19,459 bases of DNA from an uncultured Eubacteriales bacterium (GCA_900545265.1 UQYI01000031.1:1-19459); one strand, 5' to 3'; positions 8,567 to 16,829 are shown, numbered from the stretch's first letter. Notes: a model not told the origin generated them from the letters alone. A program made the numbers and translations.

Positions 8567-9318
8567 TCCGAAGCCTTTCTGAATTCCGTAGAGAACCCGG
8601 GATAATACAGCATGGAACGCAGGTATGTATCTCCCATGCAATCTCCTACAATAATAAGGCTGGTCTTGGTCAGGCCGTTTTCGGTAACGGTTTTATGGAG
8701 CGTTCCTACCGTGCAGCGGAATATCTTTTCCTCCGGCCATGTAGCTTTATATACCACCGCGACCGGTGTATCAACGGAATATCCCCCTGTCAGCAGCTCC
8801 TTTTGGAGCTTTTCCGTCAACCCGGTGCTTAAAAACAACACCATGGTGGCCCTGTGCGCCGCCAGCGCCGCAACGGACTGCCCCTCCGGCACGGGGGTTC
8901 TTCCCGGCGCACGGGTGATGATCACCGTCTGGCTTACATCCGGCAGCGTATACTCCGTTTTCAAAGAAGCGGCCGCACCGCAGAAAGAGCTGACCCCGGG
9001 GCACACATCATACCGGATCCCCAGTGCATCCAGCCTGTCAAATTGCTCCCGGACAGCCCCGTAGATGCTGGAATCCCCGGTATGGAGCCGAACGGTGGTC
9101 TTTCCCGCCGCTTCCATCTCCTGCATAACGTCTATGACCTGCTCCAGCGTCATTTGCGCGCTGTTATAGATCTTGCAGTCTTCCCGGCAGTATTGCAGCA
9201 GCTCCGGATTCACCAGGCTCCCCGCATAGATCACTGCATCACAGGAAGAAAGCAGATGTGCACCCCGCACAGTGATAAGATCTGCTGCGCCGCTTCCTGC
9301 GCCTACAAAGTGCACCAT
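8563..9318 (-). CDS. cbiF: Cobalt-precorrin-4 C11-methyltransferase (CbiF/CobM)
   Basis: CbiF methylates C11 of cobalt-precorrin-4 using SAM. The 251-residue sequence has the tetrapyrrole-methylase motifs FVGAGSGAADLITVRG at the N-terminus, YAGSLVNPELL, LHTGDSSIYGA, and CPGVSSFCGAAASL. The pattern AGSGAADLIT with AGSLVN separates CbiF from its relatives CbiH, CbiE and CbiL. The ATG at 9318 has GGAGG about 8 nt upstream, inside the last codons of cbiD, which ends 3 nt before. Confidence 0.95.
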   Translation of the reverse strand: MVHFVGAGSGAADLITVRGAHLLSSCDAVIYAGSLVNPELLQYCREDCKIYNSAQMTLEQVIDVMQEMEAAGKTTVRLHTGDSSIYGAVREQFDRLDALGIRYDVCPGVSSFCGAAASLKTEYTLPDVSQTVIITRAPGRTPVPEGQSVAALAAHRATMVLFLSTGLTEKLQKELLTGGYSVDTPVAVVYKATWPEEKIFRCTVGTLHKTVTENGLTKTSLIIVGDCMGDTYLRSMLYYPGFSTEFRKASE

Positions 9319-9321
9319 GGT

Positions 9322-10449
9322 CTATTCCTCCGCAATCTTTTTTAAAAGTGCATCTGCATTAGGGCTTTTCCCCAGAATCCCGTATTCTTTAGAAAAAATC
9401 AACACGCCTGTTTCCACAGGTGCTGCCCGGTGTTCCAGATGAGATCGTACCTTTTCAGTGACCCTTGCCAAAGTCTCTGCGTCTGTTTTTTCCTCCTGCA
9501 GGAGCCGAACTGCATCATCACAGGTGACGCACTCCAGTATTTCACGTACCGCTTGCGCCGATGTCCCCGCAGCGGCAGCATAAGCCCCTAGGATCTCCAT
9601 GCGGCAGTCTCCATATCGAGAATGGGTATTCAGCATCCCCCCCGCAATTTTAACAAGCTTTCCGATATGCCCTACCAGCAAAACGCCTCGAAACCCCAGT
9701 TCCCGGCAAATATCCAATCCATCGCCTATAAAATTAGATACCTGCACAGCGATGTTCATGTTTAAGCCCAACTCCCGGGTAATAAAATCAGACCCGTAAT
9801 TGCCCGGTGTCAGCAGCGCATATTCTTTTCCGGAGACCCTGCGCTGCCGCAATTCCACCCGGATGGTTTCCACCAGCGCCTTTTCGCTCATAGGTTCCAC
9901 AATGCCGGTAGTCCCCAGTATGGAGATCCCGCCAAGGATCCCCAATCTTGGGTTAAAGGTCTTTTTTGCCAGCGCTTCCCCTTCCGGCGCAGATATTATT
10001 ATGGAAAGCCCTCCGGAATAATCCATCAGGCGCATAACCTCTTCCACATTTTCCCGGATCATGTTTCTGGGTACGGAATTGATGGCTGCATTTCCGACCG
10101 GCTGATCCAGGCCTCTCTTTGTGACTCTTCCAATACCGGTACCGCCGTCTATTTCCACACCGGGCGTATCCTTTCGGGCAACGGTTGCAAAAATCAGCGT
10201 TCCTTTGGTGACATCCGGATCATCTCCAGCGTCTTTTTCGATAGCGCAGGAAACCGCATTTTTCGTCATGGTTATTTCCCGGACGGCCAACGTCAGCCGG
10301 ATCCCCTTTGGAGTATCCAGCGTAATGGTTTCTTTCCGCTTCCCAGTAAGCAGCATCCATGCGCCGGCCTTTGCGGCAGCGGCGGCGCAGGAACCGGTAG
10401 TATATCCCAAACGGAGCCGCTTTCCGTCCTTTTCCATGTAAAGTTCCAT
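9322..10449 (-). CDS. cbiD: Cobalt-precorrin-5B C1-methyltransferase (CbiD)
   Basis: CbiD methylates C1 of cobalt-precorrin-5B in the anaerobic pathway. The 375-residue length is usual. Family signatures are GYTTGSCAAAAAKA at residues 15-28, DDPDVTKG, a GGTGIGRVTKRGL block, and LVGHIGKLVKIAGGMLNTHS. The start at 10449 shares a base with the cbiC stop (TGATG) and has no strong Shine-Dalgarno; an alternative ATG at 10437 would remove four residues. Coupled translation from cbiC is likely. Confidence 0.95.
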   Translation of the reverse strand: MELYMEKDGKRLRLGYTTGSCAAAAAKAGAWMLLTGKRKETITLDTPKGIRLTLAVREITMTKNAVSCAIEKDAGDDPDVTKGTLIFATVARKDTPGVEIDGGTGIGRVTKRGLDQPVGNAAINSVPRNMIRENVEEVMRLMDYSGGLSIIISAPEGEALAKKTFNPRLGILGGISILGTTGIVEPMSEKALVETIRVELRQRRVSGKEYALLTPGNYGSDFITRELGLNMNIAVQVSNFIGDGLDICRELGFRGVLLVGHIGKLVKIAGGMLNTHSRYGDCRMEILGAYAAAAGTSAQAVREILECVTCDDAVRLLQEEKTDAETLARVTEKVRSHLEHRAAPVETGVLIFSKEYGILGKSPNADALLKKIAEE

Positions 10450-11072
10450 CAGCGCATGATCTGATAAAGCAAAGCGTTGCAGACAGCCGCTGCCACGTTG
10501 CTGCCGCCCTTTCTTCCGCGGGCAATGATATGGGGCACTGCCGAATCCAAGAACAGCTCTTTGCTTTCCACCACGTTTACAAATCCAACGGGCACCCCTA
10601 TGACCAGGGCCGGTTCCAGCTTTCCGGCGGTGATCAGATCATGCAGGGCAATCAGGGCCGTAGGTGCATTGCCTATGGCAAAAATGCACGGCTCCGGCAG
10701 TCTGGCCGCCCGTTCCATGGATACAATGGCCCGGGTGATCTTTCTTTCCTTGGCTTCCGCCGCCACGTCCTCGTCTGACATAAAGCAATGGACCTCGCCG
10801 CCAAGCTTGCCTAAGACGGTCTTATTGATCCCTGCTTTGCCCATTTGCGTATCTGTTACTATGTGGCAGCCGTTTTGCAGCGCTGCGATCCCCTTTTGTA
10901 CCGCATGCGGCGAAAAAACAAGATTTTTCACATAATCAAAATCCGCCGTAGTATGGATCACCCGCTTTATCACCGGTTCATTTTCCGGATCCAGTCTGGT
11001 GTCTCCCAACAGTTCCGTAATGATGGCAAAGCTGCGTTTCTCAATATCCATAGGCTGTATGGCTTCAAGCAT
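10449..11072 (-). CDS. cbiC: Cobalt-precorrin-8 methylmutase (CbiC/CobH)
   Basis: CbiC moves the C11 methyl group to C12, giving cobyrinate. The 207-residue protein has the family motif VIHTTADFDY at about 38-47, whose His (about 40) matches the catalytic His known in CobH, and the C-terminal block GVPVGFVNVVESKE followed by ARGRKGGSNVAAA. The ATG at 11072 overlaps the cbiA stop by 8 nt and has GGAG about 10 nt upstream. Confidence 0.95.
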   Translation of the reverse strand: MLEAIQPMDIEKRSFAIITELLGDTRLDPENEPVIKRVIHTTADFDYVKNLVFSPHAVQKGIAALQNGCHIVTDTQMGKAGINKTVLGKLGGEVHCFMSDEDVAAEAKERKITRAIVSMERAARLPEPCIFAIGNAPTALIALHDLITAGKLEPALVIGVPVGFVNVVESKELFLDSAVPHIIARGRKGGSNVAAAVCNALLYQIMR

Positions 11073-12405
11073 GGCTGTGTTTCTCCTTCAGACAAGTATT
11101 ATAAAAGCGTTTTAGTATTTCCGGATTGGCGTAAAAATGGAAATGGGGATACCCGGCATACAGCTTATCGTCGGACACCGCACAGTCCCAGGTCTTTCCT
11201 GTAGATTTCCGGGCAACGAAGGCATCCCCGGGTTGGGTAGAATCCCAGTAATGAAACTCATGAGCCGGGATCTCCTCCCCAGCCCGGCAAAGGAGGGTAT
11301 CCTTTTTTGCATGCAGGGTTACGTATCCAAATCTGGTAAGCTTTCCGTTGTTAAAACAGTTTCCGTGCAAATACCCTACCATAGGGAAGCTCTCAATAGC
11401 TTCCGTCAGATACATGAACCCGCCGCATTCCGCCATGCAGGGAAGGCCATTTTCCAATGCCTCCCGCACGGCGCTGCGCATGGATACATTTTGGCTGAGC
11501 GCTTCTGCATACAGCTCCGGATATCCGCCTCCCAGATAGAGTCCCTGAATATCCTTCGGCAATTCCTTATCCAGAAGAGGGCTGAACTCTACGATCTCCC
11601 CTCCCATTTCCCGAAAAGCTTCCAGATTGTCTTCATAATAAAAGCAGAAGGCCTTATCTCTGGCCACCGCCAGCCGTATTTTTTCCTGCCGGGGGAGTAT
11701 GACCGGTGTATATTCCAAATCCGGCGCTTCCCCGCTCAGCGATAAAAGCCCATCCATATCTATGCTTTTTTCTACCTGCTGTGCCAGAAGCTGCATCTTT
11801 TCTTTCAGGTTTTTAACTTCTTCCGCCGTTACCAGCCCCAGATGACGGCTTTCCATGCTGCAATCCTTCATGACCGGCAGATAGCCCAGGCAACGGACAT
11901 GCAGCTGCGTCTCTATAGTTGGGGATAAAACCGCATAAGTCATGGCCGTGCACTGATTTAATATAACGCCCCGTATGTTGGAATCCGGATAAAAATCCTG
12001 AAACCCGTGGATCATTGCCAGCACTGACAAGGCTGCCCCTTTGGCGTTCACCACCAGCACCACAGGGGTTTTCGTCACTTTGGCTACCTCGTAAGAACTG
12101 GCTCTGCTGGTGGTCAAACCCAAACCGTCATAATACCCCATGCCCCCTTCGATCAGGCTCACGTCCCGGTCCGCGGCATTTTTTGCCAACAGAAAACGCA
12201 ATGTGTTTTCTGAAAAAAAGTACAGATCCAGATTGGAACTTTTGGCTCCGATGATCCGGCTGTGAAACATGGGATCGATATAGTCCGGCCCGCACTTAAA
12301 AGCGCCTACCCGCAAGCCCCGGTTTACCAGAGCCTGCAAAATACCGCATGTAACGGTTGTTTTTCCACAGCCGCTGCTCACCCCCGCCAATAGAACCCGG
12401 TTCAC
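11065..12405 (-). CDS. cbiA: Cobyrinate a,c-diamide synthase (CbiA)
   Basis: CbiA amidates the a and c carboxylates of cobyrinate with glutamine and ATP. I set the start at GTG 12405: AGGAGGA (12417-12411) is 5-6 nt upstream and the protein then opens (M)NRVLLAGVSSGCGKTT, with the P-loop at residues 8-17. The frame stays open upstream to 12495, but that would place the terminator hairpin and part of the riboswitch in the coding sequence. The C-terminal class I glutamine amidotransferase domain has its Cys in CMAECGGFMYL (about residue 328) and a His in PAHEFHYW. The length, 446 residues, is normal. It is the first gene of the operon. Confidence 0.95.
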   Translation of the reverse strand: MNRVLLAGVSSGCGKTTVTCGILQALVNRGLRVGAFKCGPDYIDPMFHSRIIGAKSSNLDLYFFSENTLRFLLAKNAADRDVSLIEGGMGYYDGLGLTTSRASSYEVAKVTKTPVVLVVNAKGAALSVLAMIHGFQDFYPDSNIRGVILNQCTAMTYAVLSPTIETQLHVRCLGYLPVMKDCSMESRHLGLVTAEEVKNLKEKMQLLAQQVEKSIDMDGLLSLSGEAPDLEYTPVILPRQEKIRLAVARDKAFCFYYEDNLEAFREMGGEIVEFSPLLDKELPKDIQGLYLGGGYPELYAEALSQNVSMRSAVREALENGLPCMAECGGFMYLTEAIESFPMVGYLHGNCFNNGKLTRFGYVTLHAKKDTLLCRAGEEIPAHEFHYWDSTQPGDAFVARKSTGKTWDCAVSDDKLYAGYPHFHFYANPEILKRFYNTCLKEKHSHA

Positions 12406-12418
12406 TGAATTCCTCCTG

Positions 12419-12450
12419 AAAAAAATGCGGCGATCCCGAAAGATCGCCGC
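12419..12450 (-). terminator. Rho-independent terminator between the B12 riboswitch and cbiA
   Basis: GCGGCGATC (12450-12442) and GATCGCCGC (12435-12427) form a perfect 9-bp G/C-rich stem with a 6-nt loop. An A and seven Ts follow (12426-12419), directly before the cbiA Shine-Dalgarno. Position and strength point to ligand-dependent termination of the whole operon. Confidence 0.92.
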
Positions 12451-12505
12451 AGCCGTTTTTCCGCAAGCATTCCCCGCCTTCATGTCCGGAGGCAAAGAAT
12501 CATTT

Positions 12506-12687
12506 CATTTAAGCAGGTCTCCTGACTTATGCATCTTCGGTACCTGCGCGCCTTCTCAAAAAACTTCAATGACCGGCTTTCACCATGCACAGGCCCTCCG
12601 CACTTACAGTGGCGGTTCCGTTCCGGATTTTCACCGGATTCACTATTCTCCTTCCGGCTCCTTTCGGATTCCGGCGGCACTTAAATG
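12506..12687 (-). promoter_or_regulatory. Cobalamin (B12) riboswitch aptamer controlling the cobalamin biosynthesis operon
   Basis: The minus strand has the class's conserved blocks in order: CCGGTGAAAATCCGGAAC, then CCGCCACTGTAA, GCCGGTCATTG, and the B12 box AAGTCAGGAGACCTGC (12528-12513). The P1 helix is a perfect 8-bp pair, CATTTAAG (12687-12680) with CTTAAATG (12513-12506). The aptamer begins within a base or two of the start site predicted from the promoter at 12695-12723. Confidence 0.95.
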
Positions 12688-12694
12688 CGCTTTT

Positions 12695-12723
12695 AGAATA
12701 CGATGATTTTCCCGGTTTGTCAA
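12695..12723 (-). promoter_or_regulatory. Sigma-A promoter of the cobalamin operon
   Basis: On the minus strand a consensus -35 TTGACA (12723-12718) and a -10 TATTCT (12700-12695) are 17 nt apart. The expected start near 12688 coincides with the 5' end of the riboswitch P1 helix. Confidence 0.88.
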
Positions 12724-12964
12724 GGCAGGGCCTATAACGCCCCATAGTCTTCGGTGCGGGGTACTTGCTTTTCTTCAGCCAAATTATTTAGCCTTACCCT
12801 AATGGTCTGTTTCTACACCGGTTGCAGCTGTTGTCCAAGCCGTTTCAATTACATACAGGCATATATAATGCACCAATCATGCAGCCGCAAATTCCGTTGA
12901 ATTCCTATTATGCCTCCGGCGCTGCAGCAGATCAAAAACCGTCTTTGCTGCGAAATCGCCTGCA
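12724..12964. other. Intergenic region between the cobalamin operon promoter and the ABC genes
   Basis: No open frame with a ribosome site and no RNA gene was recognised. An imperfect inverted pair GCAGCA/TGCTGC occurs near 12920-12955 but has no T-tract, so I do not call a terminator. The ABC transcript should end somewhere here. Confidence 0.4.
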
Positions 12965-13090
12965 TCATTTATGCATGTAAAAGCTGTAGAATCGCTCTGC
13001 CGCCAATGCACGATCCCCCTTATGAAAGAGACGAAGCAATGCATATTCTGCGCACTCAAAGCTTTGATACGGCGGCAGCTCCCGCTCCAT
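12965..13090 (-). CDS. Small ORF overlapping the end of the ABC transporter gene (unknown, possibly a remnant)
   Basis: A 41-codon frame opens at ATG 13090 with AGAGG about 4 nt upstream and overlaps the last 35 nt of the ABC gene in another frame. The peptide begins MERELPPYQSFECAEY and contains RLFHKGDRALAAERFYSFYMHK, a plausible amphipathic helix. I do not recognise it. It may be a real small coupled gene, the relic of a longer downstream gene, or chance. Confidence 0.25.
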   Translation of the reverse strand: MERELPPYQSFECAEYALLRLFHKGDRALAAERFYSFYMHK

Positions 13091-14756
13091 GCATCCTCTC
13101 TTCCAAATTCGGTGCGTCACTTTTTCCAATATGCACGGTTCTTCCACCCAGATTTTCATAAATACGATGAGAAATGGACAGCACGGTGCGTCCCCGGGAA
13201 GCGCGGCGCAATGCAGCAAGCACTCTGGCTTCGGTTTCGGCGTCCAAATTGGCGGTGATCTCATCCAGAAGCAGCACCGCAGGATTGGCGGCCGCAGCGC
13301 GGGCAATAGACAGCAGCTGCCACTCCCCCTGTGAAAACATTCCGTCTGTACATACAGTGGCATACCCTTCCGGAAGAGAGCGGATCACTTCATCCATCCC
13401 GGCAAGCTTTGCTGCAATTTGTGCCATTTCTTCCGTAACCCCCGGGTCGGAAAGCGTGATCTGCTCCAGCACCGTTCCCGGCACACGGGAAAAATGCTGC
13501 TCCACGCAGCCGATGCACGAACGCCGTTCACGGTCGGTAATATCGGCAACATCCACGCCTCCAATGGTGATCGTGCCGGATTCCGGCTTGTACAGTCCGA
13601 GCAGCAAACGGAACACTGTGCTTTTACCGGCTCCGGTCCTGCCCGCAAGGGTAACCTGTTCTCCCTCTTTAACCGTCATGGAAAAGTCACGCAGCACCGG
13701 CTTTTCGCCGTATCCAAAAGTCACATGGGAAAACACAACATCTCCCCGTGCAGCACTTTCTCTCTCCTTCGGGATCTCCCGCTCCGGCTGAGAAAGAAAG
13801 GCATCGATCCGTTTAACACCCGCCATTGCAGACTGAATGGTCTGTATTTCCATGCCCAGACTCTCGATCGGAGAAAAAATGCGGGATATATAGTCGATAA
13901 CAGCGACTGAAGTACCCACTGACATTCCGAACAGCGCAAGGATTTCCGCTTTGCCGGAGGCAGAAAGAAGCATCACAACGCCAACCACAGCGGCATTCAG
14001 CACAAACACCATTGGCGAGTAAATGGCATCATAAAAATTGGTCCGTTCAACAGCGGCATAGCTCTCTTCAATTCGTTTATCATAGCGGTGCTCCATATAC
14101 GCTTCCATTCCAAGCGCATGGATGGTGCGGATGTTGTGCAGCGTTTCCGGCACCTGCCCGGATACGGCTGCAACGGCGCGGCGGTTATCGAGCTGCGCTA
14201 AAAGGGTCTTCTTCTGCACATAACGGGTAAAGACGGCAAAAAACGGCAGGACAGCTATCAAAATCAGGGCCAGACCCGTGTTTTTTACTGCGATAACCGC
14301 TAAAATCGAAATAATACGGCAAGCGTCCGCCACCATACTGATGATGCCGGAGGTAAAAAGCGCCTCTACGGTATCTACATCTCCTGAAAAGCGTGCGGCA
14401 ACTTCACCTGGATTTTGGGCAGCAAGTGTGCTTGCCGGTAAAAGAGTAAACTTCTGTGACATTTCAGCGCGCAGGGCATGCGTCATTTTCTGGCCGAAGA
14501 TCACAAGCAGTGTTTCCTGCGCCGAAGAGAAAACGCCTTCCAGTACAAGGCTTCCGAAATAGAGCAGCACGGCGGTAAATGTCAGCGCTACTCCTCCGGT
14601 AAGGCTGTCGATCATACGGGCCAGCAGCAGCGGCGGAAGCAGCGATGCCGCCACCGAGCCTGCCACACAAAGGAGCGTTCCTGCTGTGAGCAGGCGATGT
14701 GACCATGCAGCCGTTTTCAGTGCATAAAACACACCTTCCTTATTTTGTTTCTTCAT
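13056..14756 (-). CDS. ABC exporter half-transporter (membrane domain fused to ATPase), complete
   Basis: This is a type IV exporter half: an N-terminal six-helix membrane domain (about residues 20-310) and a C-terminal ATPase. It has Walker A GRTGAGKS (about 372-379), a variant signature FSQGE (about 474-478), Walker B VLLLDE (about 494-499) and the switch His in SISHR (about 530). The ATG at 14756 is chosen because AGGAGGGG is about 8 nt upstream; an ATG at 14783 lacks such a site. It overlaps the upstream ABC gene by 17 nt, so the two probably encode a heterodimer. The substrate cannot be told; peptide, lipid or drug export are all possible. If the partner gene is dead, this subunit may be orphaned. 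Confidence 0.88.
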   Translation of the reverse strand: MKKQNKEGVFYALKTAAWSHRLLTAGTLLCVAGSVAASLLPPLLLARMIDSLTGGVALTFTAVLLYFGSLVLEGVFSSAQETLLVIFGQKMTHALRAEMSQKFTLLPASTLAAQNPGEVAARFSGDVDTVEALFTSGIISMVADACRIISILAVIAVKNTGLALILIAVLPFFAVFTRYVQKKTLLAQLDNRRAVAAVSGQVPETLHNIRTIHALGMEAYMEHRYDKRIEESYAAVERTNFYDAIYSPMVFVLNAAVVGVVMLLSASGKAEILALFGMSVGTSVAVIDYISRIFSPIESLGMEIQTIQSAMAGVKRIDAFLSQPEREIPKERESAARGDVVFSHVTFGYGEKPVLRDFSMTVKEGEQVTLAGRTGAGKSTVFRLLLGLYKPESGTITIGGVDVADITDRERRSCIGCVEQHFSRVPGTVLEQITLSDPGVTEEMAQIAAKLAGMDEVIRSLPEGYATVCTDGMFSQGEWQLLSIARAAAANPAVLLLDEITANLDAETEARVLAALRRASRGRTVLSISHRIYENLGGRTVHIGKSDAPNLEERMHGAGAAAVSKL

Positions 14757-16275
14757 GCCCTTCCCCTCCTGTCTGGCTTTCATAAAGCCGGCGATAAGCC
14801 GGAACAGATGTCATCAGCGCTGCATGCGTGCCTGCAACCGTTTTCCCGTCTTCCATAAAGATCACCTTCTGCATTTGCGGAAAATGGTACAATCTATGGG
14901 AAATCAGGAATATGACTTTGTCTTTTGCGTACTCCCGAAGATTGGCAAATACCGCATCTTCCGTATTTCGATCCAGTGCAGAAAACGGATCGTCCAAAAT
15001 CATCACCGGACGCGGATGCGCCAGCGTTCTGGCCAGTGCCAACCGTTGGGCCTGACCGCCGGAAAGGCGTATACCGCTCGTACCGATTACGGTTTCAACC
15101 CCATTTTCCATGGACAGCACTTCTTCTTTCAGCGCCGTGGCAGCCAAATACGGGAGCGCATCCTGCTTGCTGCCGCATAGCACATTGTTCTGCACCGTAT
15201 CGGCACTAAGCTCGGGATCATGCCCCAAATACCCCACCGTCCCCGCAACTTCCCGCGGAGAAAGCGAAGCCAATTCCCTCTTCCCAAAACGGATCGAGCC
15301 GCCGTATGGTTCTTCGCAGAGAAACACCCGCCCGAATGTGGATTTTCCGCAGGCAACGGGGCCCGTAACGCCAATGATGTCGCCGGGATGCGCCGTCAGC
15401 GAAAGCCCGGAAAAAACCGGTTCTTCTCCGTATGCAAAGGAAAGATTCTCAATCGTTACATCAGCGGGCTGCGGTATTCTAAGAGTTTCAAGCGGTTCCG
15501 GGGACCGCATCAGCGGTTTGATCCTTTTCCACGAAACCTCTGCCTTCTGTACAGAATTAAACAGCTTTGCAACCTTGGAGGAACGAACCGTCAGCTTTGT
15601 AAAACAGGAAATAAAGGTGGTGAATGCTGCAATATCCCAAGCCGCCCATCCGGTTCCGAGCACATTTTTTGCGCCGAACCACAGAACGAATAACACACCG
15701 GCACCGGATGCCGCCAGATACAGGGGAGGGAGCGCCGATTGCCAGACATTGCTTTGCACGGCACATTTTTCATACTCTGTTAGAGTTTCTTCATAGCGCT
15801 CTGCTCTGGCGCCCTCGCAGCCGTATATGCGGTAGGTAACGGCATTTCCCGCGCGGTCAAGGGTAGCGCCGCTCAACGCTCCCGCAGCTTTTTTATACGC
15901 TGCACCCGCACGCTGTACCTGTCTTTTCATTCGTGCTGCGCAGAAGTATGAAATCGGGGTAAAAAGCAGACTGAGCAGTGCCAGCCGCCAATCGTATACA
16001 AAAAGCATCACAACATAGCCGACCAGCACCACGCCGGTATCGAAAACCTCGGTGGTAAATTTCAGCATTCCCTCTACACAGTCATCCACGTCGGAAATGG
16101 TTTTTGTCATCAGTTCACCGACGCCCTGTTTTTCCAGTGAAGACCGGCTTGCACGCACCAAATTGGCATATAGGATCCCCTTCATTCGGCGGTTGATGTT
16201 ATTGGCAAAGCGCCTTACATAAAAGCGTTTGACAAACCGTGCTGCCTGTACGATCAGGGTACGCCGATGGTTTCT
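14740..16275 (-). pseudogene. ABC exporter half-transporter, 5'-truncated at the CRISPR array
   Basis: The ATPase domain is intact: GPVACGKST (Walker A), LSGGQAQRLALARTL (signature), VMILDDPFSALD (Walker B) and LISHRLY. The first in-frame ATG is at 16185 with no ribosome site. In-frame residues continue upstream of it (LIVQAARFVKRFYVRRFANN, about 16260-16201) and read as normal exporter sequence from the second helix region. A TGA at 16278-16276 closes the frame, and the first CRISPR repeat starts at 16293. About 80-100 N-terminal residues, including the first membrane helices, are therefore missing. I see no remnant of them beyond the effector gene. The gene is probably non-functional as a transporter, unless an assembly error is involved. 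Confidence 0.75.
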
Positions 16276-16292
16276 TCACGCTCAAACTCTGA

Positions 16293-16659
16293 CTTTGCCT
16301 CAGCACATCCCGCGCAAATTGCAACTTGCGCCATGAGCCGGATAAAGCTGTGGATTTCGCTTTGCCTCAGCACATCCCGCGCAAATTGCAACGCAGATAA
16401 AAGTTACTAACGATATGGGGGAGCGCTTTGCCTCAGCACATCCCGCGCAAATTGCAACAAAATATGACGGCGAAGGGTTTGCGCTGGGGTTTCTTTGCCT
16501 CAGCACATCCCGCGCAAATTGCAACTACACTCCCCCCACAGGATATCGAAATAGACGGCTTTGCCTCAGCACATCCCGCGCAAATTGCAACGTGATCCAC
16601 CCTTCTGGGTGCACCTCAGAATTGAGCTTTGCCTCAGCACATCCCGCGCAAATTGCAAC
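16293..16659 (+). CRISPR. CRISPR array: six identical 33-nt repeats, five spacers
   Basis: Repeats lie at 16293-16325, 16360-16392, 16426-16458, 16493-16525, 16559-16591 and 16627-16659, all identical. Each begins CTTTGCCTCAGC and ends GCAAATTGCAAC. Spacers are 34, 33, 34, 33 and 35 nt and unrelated to each other. TTTGC (repeat positions 2-6) can pair with the internal GCAAA. I assign the plus strand because the 3' end AATTGCAAC resembles the guide-adjacent end of Cas12f repeats (GAATGCAAC) and because a matching anti-repeat lies on the minus strand of the adjacent gap. The opposite direction is not excluded, and no convincing promoter was found on either side. No repeat is degenerate, so array age and polarity cannot be read. 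No adaptation genes lie in the window. Confidence 0.95.
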
Positions 16660-16663
16660 GGCG

Positions 16664-16688
16664 AAAAACACAAATGTTTTTTCATTTG
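16664..16688 (-). terminator. Candidate terminator of the effector/tracrRNA transcript
   Basis: CAAATG (16688-16683) and CATTTG (16676-16671) form a perfect 6-bp stem with an A6 loop, followed on the minus strand by TGTTTTT. It sits 5 nt beyond the array edge. The stem is A/T-rich, so strength is uncertain. Confidence 0.5.
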
Positions 16689-16712
16689 ATCGTGCTGTGA
16701 GCCGGTAGATAG

Positions 16713-16737
16713 CTTTTCAGACAGAATATGTCCGCGC
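16713..16737. repeat. Degenerate repeat copy / candidate anti-repeat
   Basis: Starts CTTTTCAGACAG where the repeat has CTTTGCCTCAG, and ends TCCGCGC where the repeat has CCCGCGC. It is 53 nt past the last true repeat, longer than a spacer, so it is not simply the next unit of the array. Confidence 0.5.
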
Positions 16738-16829
16738 TGACTATGTTCCCAAGCTCTTCTGCTGCCCAGACACTGCATACAGCCGTACCTTATCGGCAGC
16801 CCCGGACGGACAATCGACCGGTTTTTTTT

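Noticed and set aside
12406..12495. Longer cbiA start at 12495
   Set aside because: It would place the perfect terminator hairpin and its T-tract inside the gene; the GTG at 12405 has an ideal ribosome site and gives the family N-terminus.
16229..16257. TTGACA on the plus strand as promoter of the array
   Set aside because: The base sequence 17 nt downstream (GATCAG) is a poor -10, and TTGACA lies in former exporter coding sequence.
16300..16524. Open frames running through the CRISPR array on both strands
   Set aside because: They are translations of the repeats, with the same peptide block recurring at the repeat period, and have no ribosome site.
16690..16704. Alternative anti-repeat: CAGCAC on the minus strand against GTGCTG of the repeat
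   Set aside because: Only six contiguous pairs plus a bulged extension; a six-base match between a 33-nt repeat and a 194-nt gap is expected by chance. The candidate at 16713-16737 is longer.
16723..16752. Promoter-like TTGGGA-N18-TATTCT on the minus strand toward the array
   Set aside because: Weak -35 and non-ideal spacing, and it overlaps the candidate anti-repeat; kept only as a remote option for a minus-strand array transcript.
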